57,745 nt of DNA. Source: an uncultured Dialister sp. Lineage in GTDB: Bacteria > Bacillota > Negativicutes > Veillonellales > Dialisteraceae. Where the stretch lies: contig OMVW01000008.1 of NCBI GenBank assembly GCA_900314595.1, positions 1 to 57,745 on the forward strand. The letters run 5' to 3'. How positions within the stretch are numbered: position 1 is the stretch's first letter; each line of letters opens with the position of its first letter. The position numbers and the translations under genes were made by a program. Of this stretch, positions 8,281 to 17,469 are shown piece by piece. Below the pieces are notes generated by a model. It did no database searches and had not been told where the DNA came from. It worked only from the letters and a program-made list of their open reading frames with translations.

Positions 8281-8601
8281 AATTTTTACCTCCTTTTTCA
8301 TATTCTATGTGAATTTTAGGATAAATTCAAGGATGAAATTTAGAAAACCGGTAAAAATATGAATTTATGGTTTCAGTGAATGGGGCCTGCAAAAATGGAA
8401 GCGGGCCATTTTTATTTGGTGGTAATGGAGGATAGGTAATAGCCATTACCCATTAGCCATCATCATTCCATTTCCGATTGGGGCAGGTGAGGGAAAAGTC
8501 TCATCGCCGGCCTGACGCCAATGCAGCTCTTAACTTCATTATCCTTTTAGCTAATATAAAAACTTTATATTATAAAATGAGTAAAACTTGAATTTTTAAA
8601 G

Positions 8602-8631
8602 TTGAAAAATAAATATAATATTATATATTAT
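8602..8631 (+). promoter_or_regulatory. candidate sigma-A promoter of binding-protein gene 1
   Basis: TTGAAA (8602-8607), 18-base spacer, TATTAT (8626-8631) in a very AT-rich stretch 50 bases before the gene. The same AAAAGTTGAAAAA context precedes gene 2, as expected of a duplicated promoter. A separate short stem (8391-8398 / 8406-8413) lies earlier in this 400-base gap; nothing else is seen there. Confidence 0.45.
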
Positions 8632-8681
8632 AAAGAGATAGGCTGATTACAATATGTTATAAATTTCCTCAGGAGGAAACC

Positions 8682-9488
8682 ATGAAAGATACTTTGAAGA
8701 AAGGTTCTCTGATTCTGGCTCTGGCCGGTATGGTAGTTCTGTCTGCGGGCTGCGGCGGAAGCGGGGCAGGAAGCGCTTCTGCCGCTTCTTCCGGGGCAGG
8801 CCGGGTGCTCAAGGTGGCTACGGAAGCCAATGACCCGCCTTACCGGTATGTGAGCGAAAAGAATCAGATCGTGGGCTTTGAAATGGATCTGGTGAAAGCG
8901 GTAGCCAAAGAAATGGGAGCCTCTGTGGAATTCAAAGATATGAAATTCTCCCAGCTGCTGGATTCCGTTTCCAGAAAAGACGTGGATATGGCCATCGGCA
9001 CGCTGACGGTCAATGAAAAGAGAAAACAGAAGGTTGATTTCTCGGATGTCTATTTCAAGCGAAGCGCTTATACCGTGGTGGTCCCGAAGAAGGGCAATTC
9101 CATCCGCAGTGAAAACGACCTGAAGGGAAAGACCGTAGCCGTCAAGAAGAGCTCTACCTTTGAAACCAGGGCGAAGGAAATGGGATTTGGGAAAGTGGTT
9201 CCCCTGGATCATTATGAAGATATCTACAAGGCCGTGGCCGAAGGAAAGGCAGAAGCCGGGATATCGGACGAACAGGCGGCCAATTATTACCTGGCCCATG
9301 GAGGCAGCGAGAAGCTGACCGTGGTGGGTACTCTTCCGGGAGGCAACAATTTCGCCATAGCCATTGCCAAAGATAATGGCAAACTGAAGGACGAAGTAAA
9401 CAGGGCCCTGAAAAAAGTCATGGAAAGCGGCACCTATGATGAACTGGCCAATAAGTGGTTCTCCTACAAGGCGGCTGACAGGAAATAA
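8682..9488 (+). CDS. amino-acid ABC transporter substrate-binding lipoprotein, copy 1
   Basis: 268 residues, a family 3 (polar amino acid) solute-binding protein. It has a signal peptide with lipobox LSAGC (Cys24), a Gly/Ser/Ala linker, then the SBP_bac_3 fold: VATEANDPPYRYV, GFEMDLVKAVAKEMG, a KDVDMAIGTLTVNEKRKQKVDFSD hinge region (given here in pieces of one motif), and a C-terminal helix ending GTYDELANKWFS. The Shine-Dalgarno is AGGAGG. No permease or ATPase gene is adjacent; the next gene is a paralogue. It has its own promoter and terminator. Probably serves a transporter encoded elsewhere. Confidence 0.92.
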   Translation: MKDTLKKGSLILALAGMVVLSAGCGGSGAGSASAASSGAGRVLKVATEANDPPYRYVSEKNQIVGFEMDLVKAVAKEMGASVEFKDMKFSQLLDSVSRKDVDMAIGTLTVNEKRKQKVDFSDVYFKRSAYTVVVPKKGNSIRSENDLKGKTVAVKKSSTFETRAKEMGFGKVVPLDHYEDIYKAVAEGKAEAGISDEQAANYYLAHGGSEKLTVVGTLPGGNNFAIAIAKDNGKLKDEVNRALKKVMESGTYDELANKWFSYKAADRK

Positions 9489-9498
9489 AATTTTTGAG

Positions 9499-9534
9499 AA
9501 TGTGCGGAGGGAAATCCTTCCGCACATTTTTATT
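9499..9534 (+). terminator. Rho-independent terminator
   Basis: Stem ATGTGCGGA (9500-9508) / TCCGCACAT (9519-9527) followed by TTTTATTT. Confidence 0.88.
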
Positions 9535-9696
9535 TCCTGAATTTAGGCCGGCGGAAAACCTGCCTCTTTCCTCTCGGGAAGGTGGAAATAAAGGTGCGAT
9601 CGGGAGGAATGATGCAATCGGTTTTCTTTTAAATAATTAATAAATTATTTTATAATAAAAATAAAAGTTGATTTGATGAAAGTATTTAATTAAAAG

Positions 9697-9727
9697 TTGA
9701 AAAAAGAAAAATTTGTAATATGATAAT
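9697..9727 (+). promoter_or_regulatory. candidate sigma-A promoter of binding-protein gene 2
   Basis: TTGAAA (9697-9702) with GATAAT (9722-9727) 19 bases further; the spacing is slightly long. The context resembles the promoter at 8602. Confidence 0.35.
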
Positions 9728-9765
9728 ATACAGATAGATCCGATTGTTCCCCCCGGGAGGAAACT

Positions 9766-10584
9766 ATGAAGAAACACGTGAAAAAAGGACTGCTCCTGCT
9801 GGCTCTGGCCGGCGCATTGGGCCTGGCAGCAGGCTGCGGCGGAAGCGCGGGAAAGAGCGCTCCTGCTTCTTCAGCCGCCAAATCCGCTGCCTCCGAAAAA
9901 GTGCTGAAAGTAGCTACGGAACCTTATTACCCGCCATTCCGCTACTGGGATGAAAGCAGCAAAAACCAGATGATCGGTTTTGAAATCGACCTGATGAAAG
10001 CGGTGGCAAAGGAAATGGGAGCCAGGGTCGAATGGAAGGATATGAACTTTGACCAGCTTATTTCCGCCGTATCGAAAAAAGACGTGGATATGGCCATCGG
10101 TGCCATTACGATTACGGACAAACGAAAAGAGCAGGTCGCTTTTTCGGATCCCTACTACAAAATGAGCAATTATCTCATTGTAGTACCGAAGGGAAGTCGC
10201 ATCAAAAATGAAAATGACCTCAAGGGCAGAATCGTTGCGGCCAAGAAAGGCTCCACTTCCGAAGCCAGGGTGAAGCTCCTGGAACCCAAAGGCGTCGTAT
10301 CCCTGGATCATTATGAAGACGTATTCCAGACCGTGACCTTTGGCGCGACAGAAGCTGCTGTAGCCAATGAACAGGCAGCCATGGACTATCTCCGTCACGG
10401 AGGAAGCGAAAAACTCACCGTGGGAGGCTCCATCCCCACAGAAAACAACTTTGGTATCGCTTTGGCCAAAGACAATGAAAAGATGAAGGGCGATGTCAAT
10501 AAAGCCTTAAAGAAAATCATGACCGACGGTACCTACGAAAAACTGGCCAATAAATGGTTCAGCGAACGGGTGGGAGAAAAATGA
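9766..10584 (+). CDS. amino-acid ABC transporter substrate-binding lipoprotein, copy 2
   Basis: 272 residues, about two thirds similar to the protein at 8682-9488 along its whole length (shared SBP_bac_3 motifs VATEPYYPPFRYW, GFEIDLMKAVAKEMG and the GTYEKLANKWFS end). Lipobox AAGC (Cys24). The two differ most in the linker and in the residues of the two lobes facing the ligand cleft, so they may bind different amino acids. A recent tandem duplication is the simplest origin. Own promoter, GGGAGG Shine-Dalgarno and terminator; no permease nearby. Confidence 0.92.
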   Translation: MKKHVKKGLLLLALAGALGLAAGCGGSAGKSAPASSAAKSAASEKVLKVATEPYYPPFRYWDESSKNQMIGFEIDLMKAVAKEMGARVEWKDMNFDQLISAVSKKDVDMAIGAITITDKRKEQVAFSDPYYKMSNYLIVVPKGSRIKNENDLKGRIVAAKKGSTSEARVKLLEPKGVVSLDHYEDVFQTVTFGATEAAVANEQAAMDYLRHGGSEKLTVGGSIPTENNFGIALAKDNEKMKGDVNKALKKIMTDGTYEKLANKWFSERVGEK

Positions 10585-10616
10585 GGAGCCGTTAGCGGTT
10601 AGTGATTAGAAATAAG

Positions 10617-10652
10617 AAAAAGAGCCGGGTGAGGACAGCCGGCTCTTTTGTT
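10617..10652 (+). terminator. Rho-independent terminator
   Basis: Stem AAAAGAGCCGG (10617-10627) / CCGGCTCTTTT (10639-10649), continuing into TTTT. Confidence 0.9.
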
Positions 10653-10904
10653 TTGGGATTGAAACATTGGGTCCATATGGGGAATCCGGTATCGTATGTA
10701 CCCTGAGTATGAAGTGAAAGATATCTCTTCCGGCGGCGAAGCCGTCAGACGTATTCCGCGTCCCCCAACGGGTGAAGGGGGCTGTCTATCGTAAGAATGA
10801 CAATTGACACCTGAAATTTCATACGTAACGGAATGATGGAAAACGATTTTTTACATGGGGTTTGGCGGAATGCGCAGTTCCCCCTCACCCGCCTGTGCCA
10901 AATC

Positions 10905-11340
10905 CCGATAAAAAAGCACCGCGCAAGCGGTGCACCTCCACGAATCACGAATCACGAAATCTCGAAGTTTTCTCAACCGGGGCTTGCCGTGGTTTGCTAA
11001 TTCACGAATACCGCAGCTGACTCAAACCGTAGTATTTGACAATTGACTCCGATAAATCCCAATAAAAAGGCACCGCATGAACGGTGTACCTTCCCGAACC
11101 ACGAACTACGAATCACGAACCACGAATCACGAATCACGAAATCTCGAAGTTTTCTCAACCGGGGCTTGCCGCGGTTTGCTAATCCACGAATATCGCAGCT
11201 GACTCAAACCGTAGTATTTGACAATTGACTCCGATAAATCCCAAAAAAAAAGCACCGCATGAGCGGTGTACCTTCCCGAACCACGAATCACGAATCACGA
11301 ATCACGAAATCTCGAAGTTTTCTCAACCGGGGCTTGCCGT
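10905..11340 (-). repeat. three tandem alpha-type repeats downstream of the MATE gene
   Basis: Three copies with period 168-182 bases (the block ATCTCGAAGTTTTCTCAACC starts at 10959, 11141 and 11309). Read on the minus strand each has GAGTCA or TTGTCA words, GATTCGT heptamers, then a hairpin ending in T: GCACCGC/GCGGTGC at 10916-10933, CACCG/CGGTG at 11071-11086, GCACCGC/GCGGTGT at 11252-11269. They follow the MATE stop in sense, so each can terminate it. The remainder of the gap (10656-10904) holds only a gamma-like palindrome near 10730-10790. Confidence 0.8.
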
Positions 11341-11407
11341 GATGAGGCTGATTCACGAAAACCGTATGAGACACAAACCAAAGTATCTGCCGATTGACTC
11401 AGTCAAA

Positions 11408-12760
11408 TCACACATGCTGTTTCATGGTGATCCCAAAGAGGGTGACTGTTTTTTCGTGAGAAATGAGGTAGACCATGTAGGAGGAGCAGGCGGCGCGGAT
11501 GCACTGGTCCAGGAGGAGGGCGATCCAGGTGCCTACGATTCCCATATCGAAAACGTAGAGGAAAATGGCGGTCATAATGGGGCGGATGACCGCTACGGAC
11601 ATGAAAGAGTAGGCAGCTACGGTTCCGGTGTATCCGCTTCCACGGAGGATTCCGGAGCCCCAGAGTGCGATGGATTCGGGGAAGGATACGATAGCCACGA
11701 AGAGCATGATAATTCCGCTCATGGCAAGTGCATCGGGAGCGGTGGAATAGAAGGAGAAGATTTCCGTTGAGAAGATCCAGGTGACGCCGCAGGAAATCGC
11801 GGAGAGAAGCATGGACCATTTGAAACCGGTTCTCTTGTAGGCATGCCAGTCTTCTTTGCTTCCGCTTCCCATGGCCTGGCCTGCTTCCACCATATTGGCT
11901 TTGCCGAATCCCATGATGAAATCCCAGTATACATCGCAGATATTCATGCAGATGGAATGAACCGCAAAGGGTACGGTGCCCATGCCGGCTGCCATGCGGG
12001 AGAAAAGGACCATACCGATTCGCTCGCTGCCCTGTTCGGAAAGGACAGAGGAGAAAATCGGAACGATTTCATCGAAATATTTCTGGTCAGGAATCCATTT
12101 GCCTCCGGTGAGGAAACCATCCTTGTAAAGCATGCAATAAGCAAGAATGAGGGAGAAGAGGGTGCTTACGGCAGTTCCGATGGCTGCGCCTTCGACTCCC
12201 AGGGCCGGGAAAGGTCCGAAACCGCGGATGAGGAGGAAGCTGAAAATGGCATTCAGTATATTTCCACCCACATTGACTTTCATGATTTTGGCGGTATCTC
12301 CATAGCCCAGCTGCACGGCCTGGAGAATCAGGGTGAGGGAGGTGAAATAAACGCCCAGCAGTGCGAAAGGTCCATATTCCATGGCCAGTTCCAGGTAGTC
12401 CGGCTTGGCGCCCATGAGGAGGAATATTTCTTTCATGAAAATAAAGGCAAGGATATGGAGGACACCCAGGGTAGCAGCACAGAGGGTGAGGGACTGTTTC
12501 AGAAGCTGAGGCACGTCGCGGCCTCCCTGTTCACCGGCGCCGGCTCTCCGGCTGGTGACGAGAGTGACCGCAGAGGCCAGGGACCTGGAAAAGCAGAGGA
12601 GCACCAGACGGGGCTGGAGGAAGATGCTGACGGCCGCTACGGAAAGGCTTCCCAGTGCAGAGACCAGGATGAGGTCGGTAGAGGAAAGAAGGATCATAAA
12701 GAGTCCTTCCAGTGCTGCAGGGAGCGCGATGCGCAGGTAATGCCGGTCATAATGATTCAT
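11408..12760 (-). CDS. MATE-family multidrug/Na+ antiporter
   Basis: 450 residues, the standard length for MATE exporters, with about twelve hydrophobic helices in two related halves. The N-terminal half starts IALPAALEGLFMILLSSTDLILVSALG, as usual for the family (NorM/DinF group), and has QPRLVLLCFSRSLASAVTLVTSRRAGAGE-type loop residues, abbreviated here to QPRLVLLCFSR. GGAGG precedes the ATG. It is monocistronic on the minus strand and ends in three tandem repeat terminators. The substrate cannot be read from sequence. Confidence 0.92.
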   Translation of the reverse strand: MNHYDRHYLRIALPAALEGLFMILLSSTDLILVSALGSLSVAAVSIFLQPRLVLLCFSRSLASAVTLVTSRRAGAGEQGGRDVPQLLKQSLTLCAATLGVLHILAFIFMKEIFLLMGAKPDYLELAMEYGPFALLGVYFTSLTLILQAVQLGYGDTAKIMKVNVGGNILNAIFSFLLIRGFGPFPALGVEGAAIGTAVSTLFSLILAYCMLYKDGFLTGGKWIPDQKYFDEIVPIFSSVLSEQGSERIGMVLFSRMAAGMGTVPFAVHSICMNICDVYWDFIMGFGKANMVEAGQAMGSGSKEDWHAYKRTGFKWSMLLSAISCGVTWIFSTEIFSFYSTAPDALAMSGIIMLFVAIVSFPESIALWGSGILRGSGYTGTVAAYSFMSVAVIRPIMTAIFLYVFDMGIVGTWIALLLDQCIRAACSSYMVYLISHEKTVTLFGITMKQHV

Positions 12761-13249
12761 GGAAATTCCTCCGGGAAATACATTTCCAGAAATATAATTT
12801 ACAGAACAGATTGTCAGAATTGTCTATTGGTTCAGCGTCTATATAATATATGATGTTTTTAATAAAAGCAATTGAATTTTTCAAGTCCTAAGCTTTTTTG
12901 ATATTTTGGCATATAAAATATTTAGATTTGACATACTTATAATACTCAAAATGGTATAACAAATCAATAATTGAACCATGCTGAACTACCGGGGATAGAC
13001 ATGGCAGTGCATGAAAGAATCAGGAAAAGGGGAATGGCTGGGCGGACCGTGAAGGATGAAACGAAAGGAATCCATTCGGCCTGTTTATCTTTATAACGGA
13101 ATTGTAACTATTTCTTTTTTTGCGACAGGGGAAAGTGGGGAAGCCAATTGATATGAGCGATAAAATTGAAGATATTAAAATTAAATAGTTTTTCAAAATG
13201 TAAACATGATAGTAGATTGGCAAATTATAAAAAAACATTAAACTTACGA

Positions 13250-13278
13250 TTGATTAGATTAAATGAACATGGTATACT
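13250..13278 (+). promoter_or_regulatory. extended -10 promoter of the dpp-like operon
   Basis: TTGATT (13250-13255), 17-base spacer, TATACT (13273-13278) preceded by TGG, a good extended -10 element. It implies a leader of about 260 bases before the first gene. Upstream to 12761 the gap is AT-rich with no gene seen. Confidence 0.6.
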
Positions 13279-13284
13279 ATTTCT

Positions 13285-13545
13285 GAAATAAAACATACGA
13301 ATTTCAAAAAATGCTGATAGAAATTGCGGGCAAGACAGTACGCCAGAAGACTGCGGTCCCTGATCTTCATCCGGTTTAGGGAGTTTTGGGAAAAACTTCC
13401 GGTTTCGTATTGGGGAGTATTTTTAATATTGCTATTTGAATTATCCGACAAGGTCCCTCTGGCCTTGCTTTTTTCGTGGGAAATTTCTATCCCCTGCGGG
13501 GGGATAGTGTATATATAGGTTATTTATTATTTAAGAAAACGGGAG
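13285..13545 (+). ncRNA. structured 5' leader with an intrinsic terminator
   Basis: Between the promoter and the first gene are: a stem at 13379-13400 (GGGAGTTTT / AAAACTTCC, one mismatch), a terminator-like hairpin CAAGG.C / G.CCTTG at 13449-13467 followed by CTTTTTT, and a third stem ATCCCC / GGGGAT at about 13489-13506. A terminator placed before the first codon suggests attenuation or a riboswitch controlling the operon. I could not match it to a known class. Confidence 0.45.
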
Positions 13546-14499
13546 ATGGTAATTTTGGGAAAGAAACAATTGGCTATCCGGCTGGGCCAGATGGTGCTGG
13601 TCCTCATCGGGATCAGCTTCATCACATTCTGCCTGGTCATGCTGGCTCCGGGCGATCCGGTCCGCCAGATGATTGCCGGCAACGAAGATATCGTGGTCAG
13701 CCAGGTGGAAATTGATGCGCTGCGTCATGAACTGGGTCTGGATAAACCATTTATTTTCCAGTATCTGGACTGGCTGGGCCGTGTGCTTCATGGCAATTTC
13801 GGTTTCTCTTTCATGATGAAAAAACCGGTTATCGAGGCTATTGCGGAATCCCTGCCGGCCACAGTCATTCTGGCTCTGGCTTCTACGGTTTTCATGCTTG
13901 TCTTCTCGATTCCTCTCGGTATTTATACAGCCGTGAAGAAGAATACCTGGTTTGATTACCTCATCCGCGGATTCTCCTTCGTAGGCGTATCGGTTCCGAA
14001 CTTCTGGATGGGCCTCATGCTCCTCTGGATTTTCGCGCTGAAGCTGGGACTTCTCCCCATCGTGGGCGGCGATATTTCCTTTGAAAACCTGATCCTTCCG
14101 GCAACGACTCTGGGCATCGTCATGACGTCGAAATATACGCGTCAGGTCCGTGCCACAGTGCTGGAAGAACTGAATCAGGACTATGTCATGGGCGCGAGAG
14201 CCAGAGGGTTCTCGGAATCCCATATCCTCTGGAAAGAAGTCCTGCCAAATGCACTGCTCCCGCTGGTTACCCTCCTGGGTCTTGCCTTCGGGTCCCTCCT
14301 GGGCGGCGCGGCAGTCGTAGAAATCGTATTCTCCTGGCCGGGCATGGGCTTCATGGTAGTCCAGGCCATTACCTATCGTGACTTCCAGACCGTACAGGCG
14401 GTAGTTCTCTGGATTGCCCTCATGTACATGGTCATCAACCTGGTCGTCGATCTGTCTTACCATCATCTTGACCCGAGACTTCGGAAAGGAGGCCGTTAA
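13546..14499 (+). CDS. peptide/nickel-type ABC permease, DppB/NikB family
   Basis: 317 residues. The N-terminal membrane helix with the family TQ-N segment and loop (ISFITFCLVMLAPGDPV), a LRHELGLDKPFIFQYLDWL segment, and the EAA cytoplasmic loop (DYVMGARARGFSES) are all typical of DppB/OppB/NikB. Six helices. ATG 13546 overlaps the GGGAG; the TTG at 13555, 9 bases after GGGAG (13541-13545), may be the true start. First gene of a B-C-A-D-F importer; only 3 bases separate it from the C gene. Confidence 0.92.
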   Translation: MVILGKKQLAIRLGQMVLVLIGISFITFCLVMLAPGDPVRQMIAGNEDIVVSQVEIDALRHELGLDKPFIFQYLDWLGRVLHGNFGFSFMMKKPVIEAIAESLPATVILALASTVFMLVFSIPLGIYTAVKKNTWFDYLIRGFSFVGVSVPNFWMGLMLLWIFALKLGLLPIVGGDISFENLILPATTLGIVMTSKYTRQVRATVLEELNQDYVMGARARGFSESHILWKEVLPNALLPLVTLLGLAFGSLLGGAAVVEIVFSWPGMGFMVVQAITYRDFQTVQAVVLWIALMYMVINLVVDLSYHHLDPRLRKGGR

Positions 14500-14502
14500 T
14501 CG

Positions 14503-15333
14503 ATGGAAAACCTTATTCGCGGTTTCAAAGAAAAGCCAACTTTCCGTTATACCACTCTTCTGGTAGGTCTGCTTGTTCTAATCGTCATCCTGGCCCCTGT
14601 GATTTCGCCATATAATCCTCTGGAAGCCGTCATGAAAGATGCCAACCAGGCTCCTTCGGCAGCTCATCTCTTCGGCACTGATAAACTGGGACGCGACGTC
14701 CTTTCCCGTATCCTTTATGGCGGTACCTACTCCCTCACCAGCGTACTTGCCCTGGTAGCTATCATTTTCTGCGTAGGAACGACCATGGGAGTCCTCGCAG
14801 GCTATTATGGCGGTATGGTGGATACAGTCATTATGCGTGTGGCTGATATGATGATTTCCTTCCCTGGCGTTATCCTGGCTATTGCCATTGCCGGTGTCAT
14901 GGGCGGTTCTCTTGTAAACGCCATGATCGCATTGACGGTGGTCACCTGGACGAAATATGCACGACTCGCCAGGTCCGTCGTATTGAAAATCAAAAAGAGA
15001 GATTTCGTGGACGCAGCCATTGTAAGCGGCGGCACTTCCACCCATATCCTTATCGCCCATATTCTTCCGAATATTATCCCGGTCCTCATCGTTACGGCAG
15101 TTTCCGATATCGGCGCCATGATGATGGAACTGGCAGGACTTTCCTTCCTGGGCTTCGGCTCCCAGCCACCGGCACCGGAATGGGGCCTTATGCTGAATGA
15201 AGGCAGACAGCAGCTCCAGACTGCTCCCTGGCTCATGTTCTTCCCGGGCCTTGCGATTTTCCTCACCGTCGTAGTCTTCAACCTCTGGGGCGATGCCCTC
15301 CGAGATGTACTCGACCCGAGAGATGAGGATTGA
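14503..15333 (+). CDS. peptide/nickel-type ABC permease, DppC/NikC family
   Basis: 276 residues, six helices. It has the N-terminal TM segment, the family motif FGTDKLGRDVLSRILYGG, the EAA loop (DFVDAAIVSGGTSTHILIAH), and the LSFLGFG-QPPAPEWGLML segment conserved in DppC/OppC. Directly downstream of the B permease with GGAGG before its ATG. The next gene of the operon is nearly 400 bases away, across two repeats. Confidence 0.92.
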   Translation: MENLIRGFKEKPTFRYTTLLVGLLVLIVILAPVISPYNPLEAVMKDANQAPSAAHLFGTDKLGRDVLSRILYGGTYSLTSVLALVAIIFCVGTTMGVLAGYYGGMVDTVIMRVADMMISFPGVILAIAIAGVMGGSLVNAMIALTVVTWTKYARLARSVVLKIKKRDFVDAAIVSGGTSTHILIAHILPNIIPVLIVTAVSDIGAMMMELAGLSFLGFGSQPPAPEWGLMLNEGRQQLQTAPWLMFFPGLAIFLTVVVFNLWGDALRDVLDPRDED

Positions 15334-15424
15334 TTATAGGAGTCATCTGTCCGTTTAGTGGTCTGGCTCATTTTCGGTATTCGGGAATTAGACCCACCTC
15401 GGCATAAAGGATTTGTGTCATTAT

Positions 15425-15525
15425 CCTGAATCGGGATGCGGGGTGCGGGATGCGGGGCGGATATGGTTTCCTGCGGAAACCAATCTTTTATAGGCGGCTC
15501 CGCCGCCGGCCTTTGGCAGATTTTT
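15425..15525 (+). repeat. beta-type modular repeat
   Basis: Tandem GATGCGGGGTGCGGGATGCG words, then GGATATGG, then hairpin GGTTTCC-TGC-GGAAACC (about 15468-15484), AT linker, then GGCGGC-TCC-GCCGCC (about 15494-15508) and GGCCTTTGGC. The second stem is GGCGGC here and GTGCGC elsewhere, with both arms changed together. It is in sense 90 bases after the permease stop. Confidence 0.75.
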
Positions 15526-15537
15526 ATGAATTATCCA

Positions 15538-15620
15538 TATAAAATGGCCGCTTATTTACTGATGCGGCCCACCAATACGAATCACGACCCACGAATCACG
15601 ATTCGGATGATTGACTCTGA
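15538..15620 (-). repeat. alpha-type modular repeat, antisense to the operon
   Basis: On the minus strand: GAGTCAATCAT, CGTGATTCG words, then GGTGGGCCGC...GCGGCC hairpin (arms 15546-15551 and 15564-15569) and T-rich end. It lies inside the B-C-A-D-F operon facing the other way. Confidence 0.7.
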
Positions 15621-15724
15621 CTATAGTCGGGACAAATGTCCCTCAACATCCGGCTTCATTTATATTTTTTATAAATCCATTCCATTTTTCCACACATTTT
15701 TCCAAGAAAGGAAGCGTTCAAAAG

Positions 15725-17305
15725 ATGAAATCTATTTACAAAAAAGGTGCGGTTCTGGCAGCAGCAGCTCTCATGGCATTTGCCTTCGCAGGATGCGGCG
15801 GCGGTGGTGGATCTTCCTCCAAGACTGCAAAAGACACCCTGGTCGTTGGCGTTACCAACTTCGCTGACTCCCTGGAACCGACCGATAACTACTTCGGCTG
15901 GCAGGTTATGCGTTACGGCGTAGGTGAATGCCTTGTTCACTTCGATGACAAGATGAATGCAGAACCCTGGATTGCCGAAAGCTGGAAAGTAGCAGATGAC
16001 AAGATGTCCTGGACCTTCAAGATTAAGGACATTAAGTTCTCCAACGGCAAACCGGTCACCGGCGAAGCAGTCAAGAAATCTATTGAACGTACTTTCGCAA
16101 AAGCTGCCCGTGCAAAGGCTATGTTTGAACTGGACCACATCACTGCTGATGGACAGAACGTAACCATTTACACCAAGAAACCGGTAGCAACCCTCCCGGG
16201 CATGCTGGGCGACCCGCTCTTTATCATCGTCGATGTGACCGAAGATGGTCCGAGAGACTTTGCTAAACAGGGCCCGATTTCCACCGGTCCATATGCTGTC
16301 AAGTCCTTCTCCAAAGCAAAGACCGAACTGGACAAGAACCCGAACTTCTATGACAAAGCTCCATTTGCTCATGTCACCATCAATACCATCGATGACCCGA
16401 ATACCCGTGCAATGGCACTCCAGAAGGGTGAAATCGACGTAGCAGTCAATGTAGCACCTGGCGATATGCAGCTGTTCCAGGATGAAAAGAAATTCACCAC
16501 CAGCAAGATTGCATCTATCCGTGACGTACTGGCCCGCCTCAGCGTAAAAGAAGGCAAACCTCTCGCTGACAAGAATGTCAGAAAGGCCCTCCTCCAGTCC
16601 CTGGACCGTGAAACCTACTGCAAAGTCCTCCTGAAAGATACCTTCACCCCTGGCGGCCCGCTTCTTCCGCCGTCCATTGACTTCGGCTTCGATCAGCTGA
16701 AGAAAGAATACCCGGATAACTACAATGTAGAAAACGCAAAGAAACTCCTGGCTGACGCAGGCTGGAAAGATACCGACGGCGACGGCATTGTAGAAAAAGA
16801 CGGCAAACCTCTCGAACTGGACTTCATCTTCTACTCCGGCCGTGCAGAACTCCCGCTCTTTGCCGAAGCTACCCAGTCTGATGCAAAGAAAGTAGGCATC
16901 AAGGTTAACCTGAAGAACGTAGACTACAACGTACTTGACGGCATCGGCACCCGCGGCGAATACGACCTCCTCATTTCCAACGTCCTCTCCGAACAGGCAG
17001 GGGATCCGGAAGTATTCGTCAACATGTACTGGAAGACCAATGTAAATGGCAGCAACCCGCAGAACGGCTCCGGCTACAGCAATCCTGAATATGATGCTCT
17101 CTCCAACCAGCTCGAATCCGAATTCGACCCGGCTAAGAGAAGAGAAATCATCATCAAGATGCAGAAGATCATCCAGGATGACGCAGCTACCCTCGTATTC
17201 GGCTATCCGCAGACCAATATGATCTCCTCCAAGAAGGTCAAGAATGCGAATATCAAACCGTGCGACTACTACTGGGTAACCAAGGACATCGCTCCGGCTG
17301 AATAA
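15725..17305 (+). CDS. peptide/nickel-type ABC substrate-binding lipoprotein (SBP family 5)
   Basis: 526 residues from ATG 15725 (AAGGAAG upstream); an in-frame extension to 15611 is rejected because the lipoprotein signal starts at 15725. Signal peptide with lipobox FAGC (Cys near 22), then SBP_bac_5: VVGVTNFADSLEPTDNY, WTFKIKDIKFSNGKPVTGEAV, STGPYAVKSF and the closing FDPAKRREIIIKMQKIIQDDA. Relatives bind di- or oligopeptides, nickel chelates or other metal-opine complexes. NikA-like features cannot be settled by eye. Codon use is strongly biased toward C/G-ending codons, suggesting high expression. Followed by a strong hairpin. Confidence 0.93.
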   Translation: MKSIYKKGAVLAAAALMAFAFAGCGGGGGSSSKTAKDTLVVGVTNFADSLEPTDNYFGWQVMRYGVGECLVHFDDKMNAEPWIAESWKVADDKMSWTFKIKDIKFSNGKPVTGEAVKKSIERTFAKAARAKAMFELDHITADGQNVTIYTKKPVATLPGMLGDPLFIIVDVTEDGPRDFAKQGPISTGPYAVKSFSKAKTELDKNPNFYDKAPFAHVTINTIDDPNTRAMALQKGEIDVAVNVAPGDMQLFQDEKKFTTSKIASIRDVLARLSVKEGKPLADKNVRKALLQSLDRETYCKVLLKDTFTPGGPLLPPSIDFGFDQLKKEYPDNYNVENAKKLLADAGWKDTDGDGIVEKDGKPLELDFIFYSGRAELPLFAEATQSDAKKVGIKVNLKNVDYNVLDGIGTRGEYDLLISNVLSEQAGDPEVFVNMYWKTNVNGSNPQNGSGYSNPEYDALSNQLESEFDPAKRREIIIKMQKIIQDDAATLVFGYPQTNMISSKKVKNANIKPCDYYWVTKDIAPAE

Positions 17306-17333
17306 TTTGAAATCTGTTTGAAATAAGATTCTG

Positions 17334-17377
17334 CCGGCCCCCTATAGGCCCTGTTCCCGACAGGGATTGGGGGCCGG
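17334..17377 (+). promoter_or_regulatory. two-tier hairpin after the binding-protein gene
   Basis: Perfect outer stem CCGGCCCCC (17334-17342) / GGGGGCCGG (17369-17377) with an inner stem CCCTG (17349-17353) / CAGGG (17361-17365). No T run follows, so it probably protects the 3' end of the binding-protein message, which would raise its level over the ATPase genes. This is inference from the common pattern in importer operons. Confidence 0.6.
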
Positions 17378-17469
17378 GGAATGGGAAGGACTGTACAACG
17401 CCTTCGACAGGAAACTTTCTTAAGGATAACTGCTATCGGAATCTTTGTGTTCCCCGGGAAATTTGGGGA

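Noticed and set aside
8391..8413. Short AAAAATGG/CCATTTTT stem as a terminator
   Set aside because: No gene ends near it on either strand, so no role can be assigned; mentioned only with the promoter entry.
11225..11770. 181-residue plus-strand frame over the MATE gene and repeats
   Set aside because: Antisense shadow of the MATE gene joined to a repeat-encoded start; acidic and low-complexity as antisense frames are.
13324..13518. 64-codon frame with hydrophobic stretch upstream of the importer operon, as a leader peptide gene
   Set aside because: Starts with TTG without a ribosome site and spans the leader hairpins; no codon bias like neighbours.
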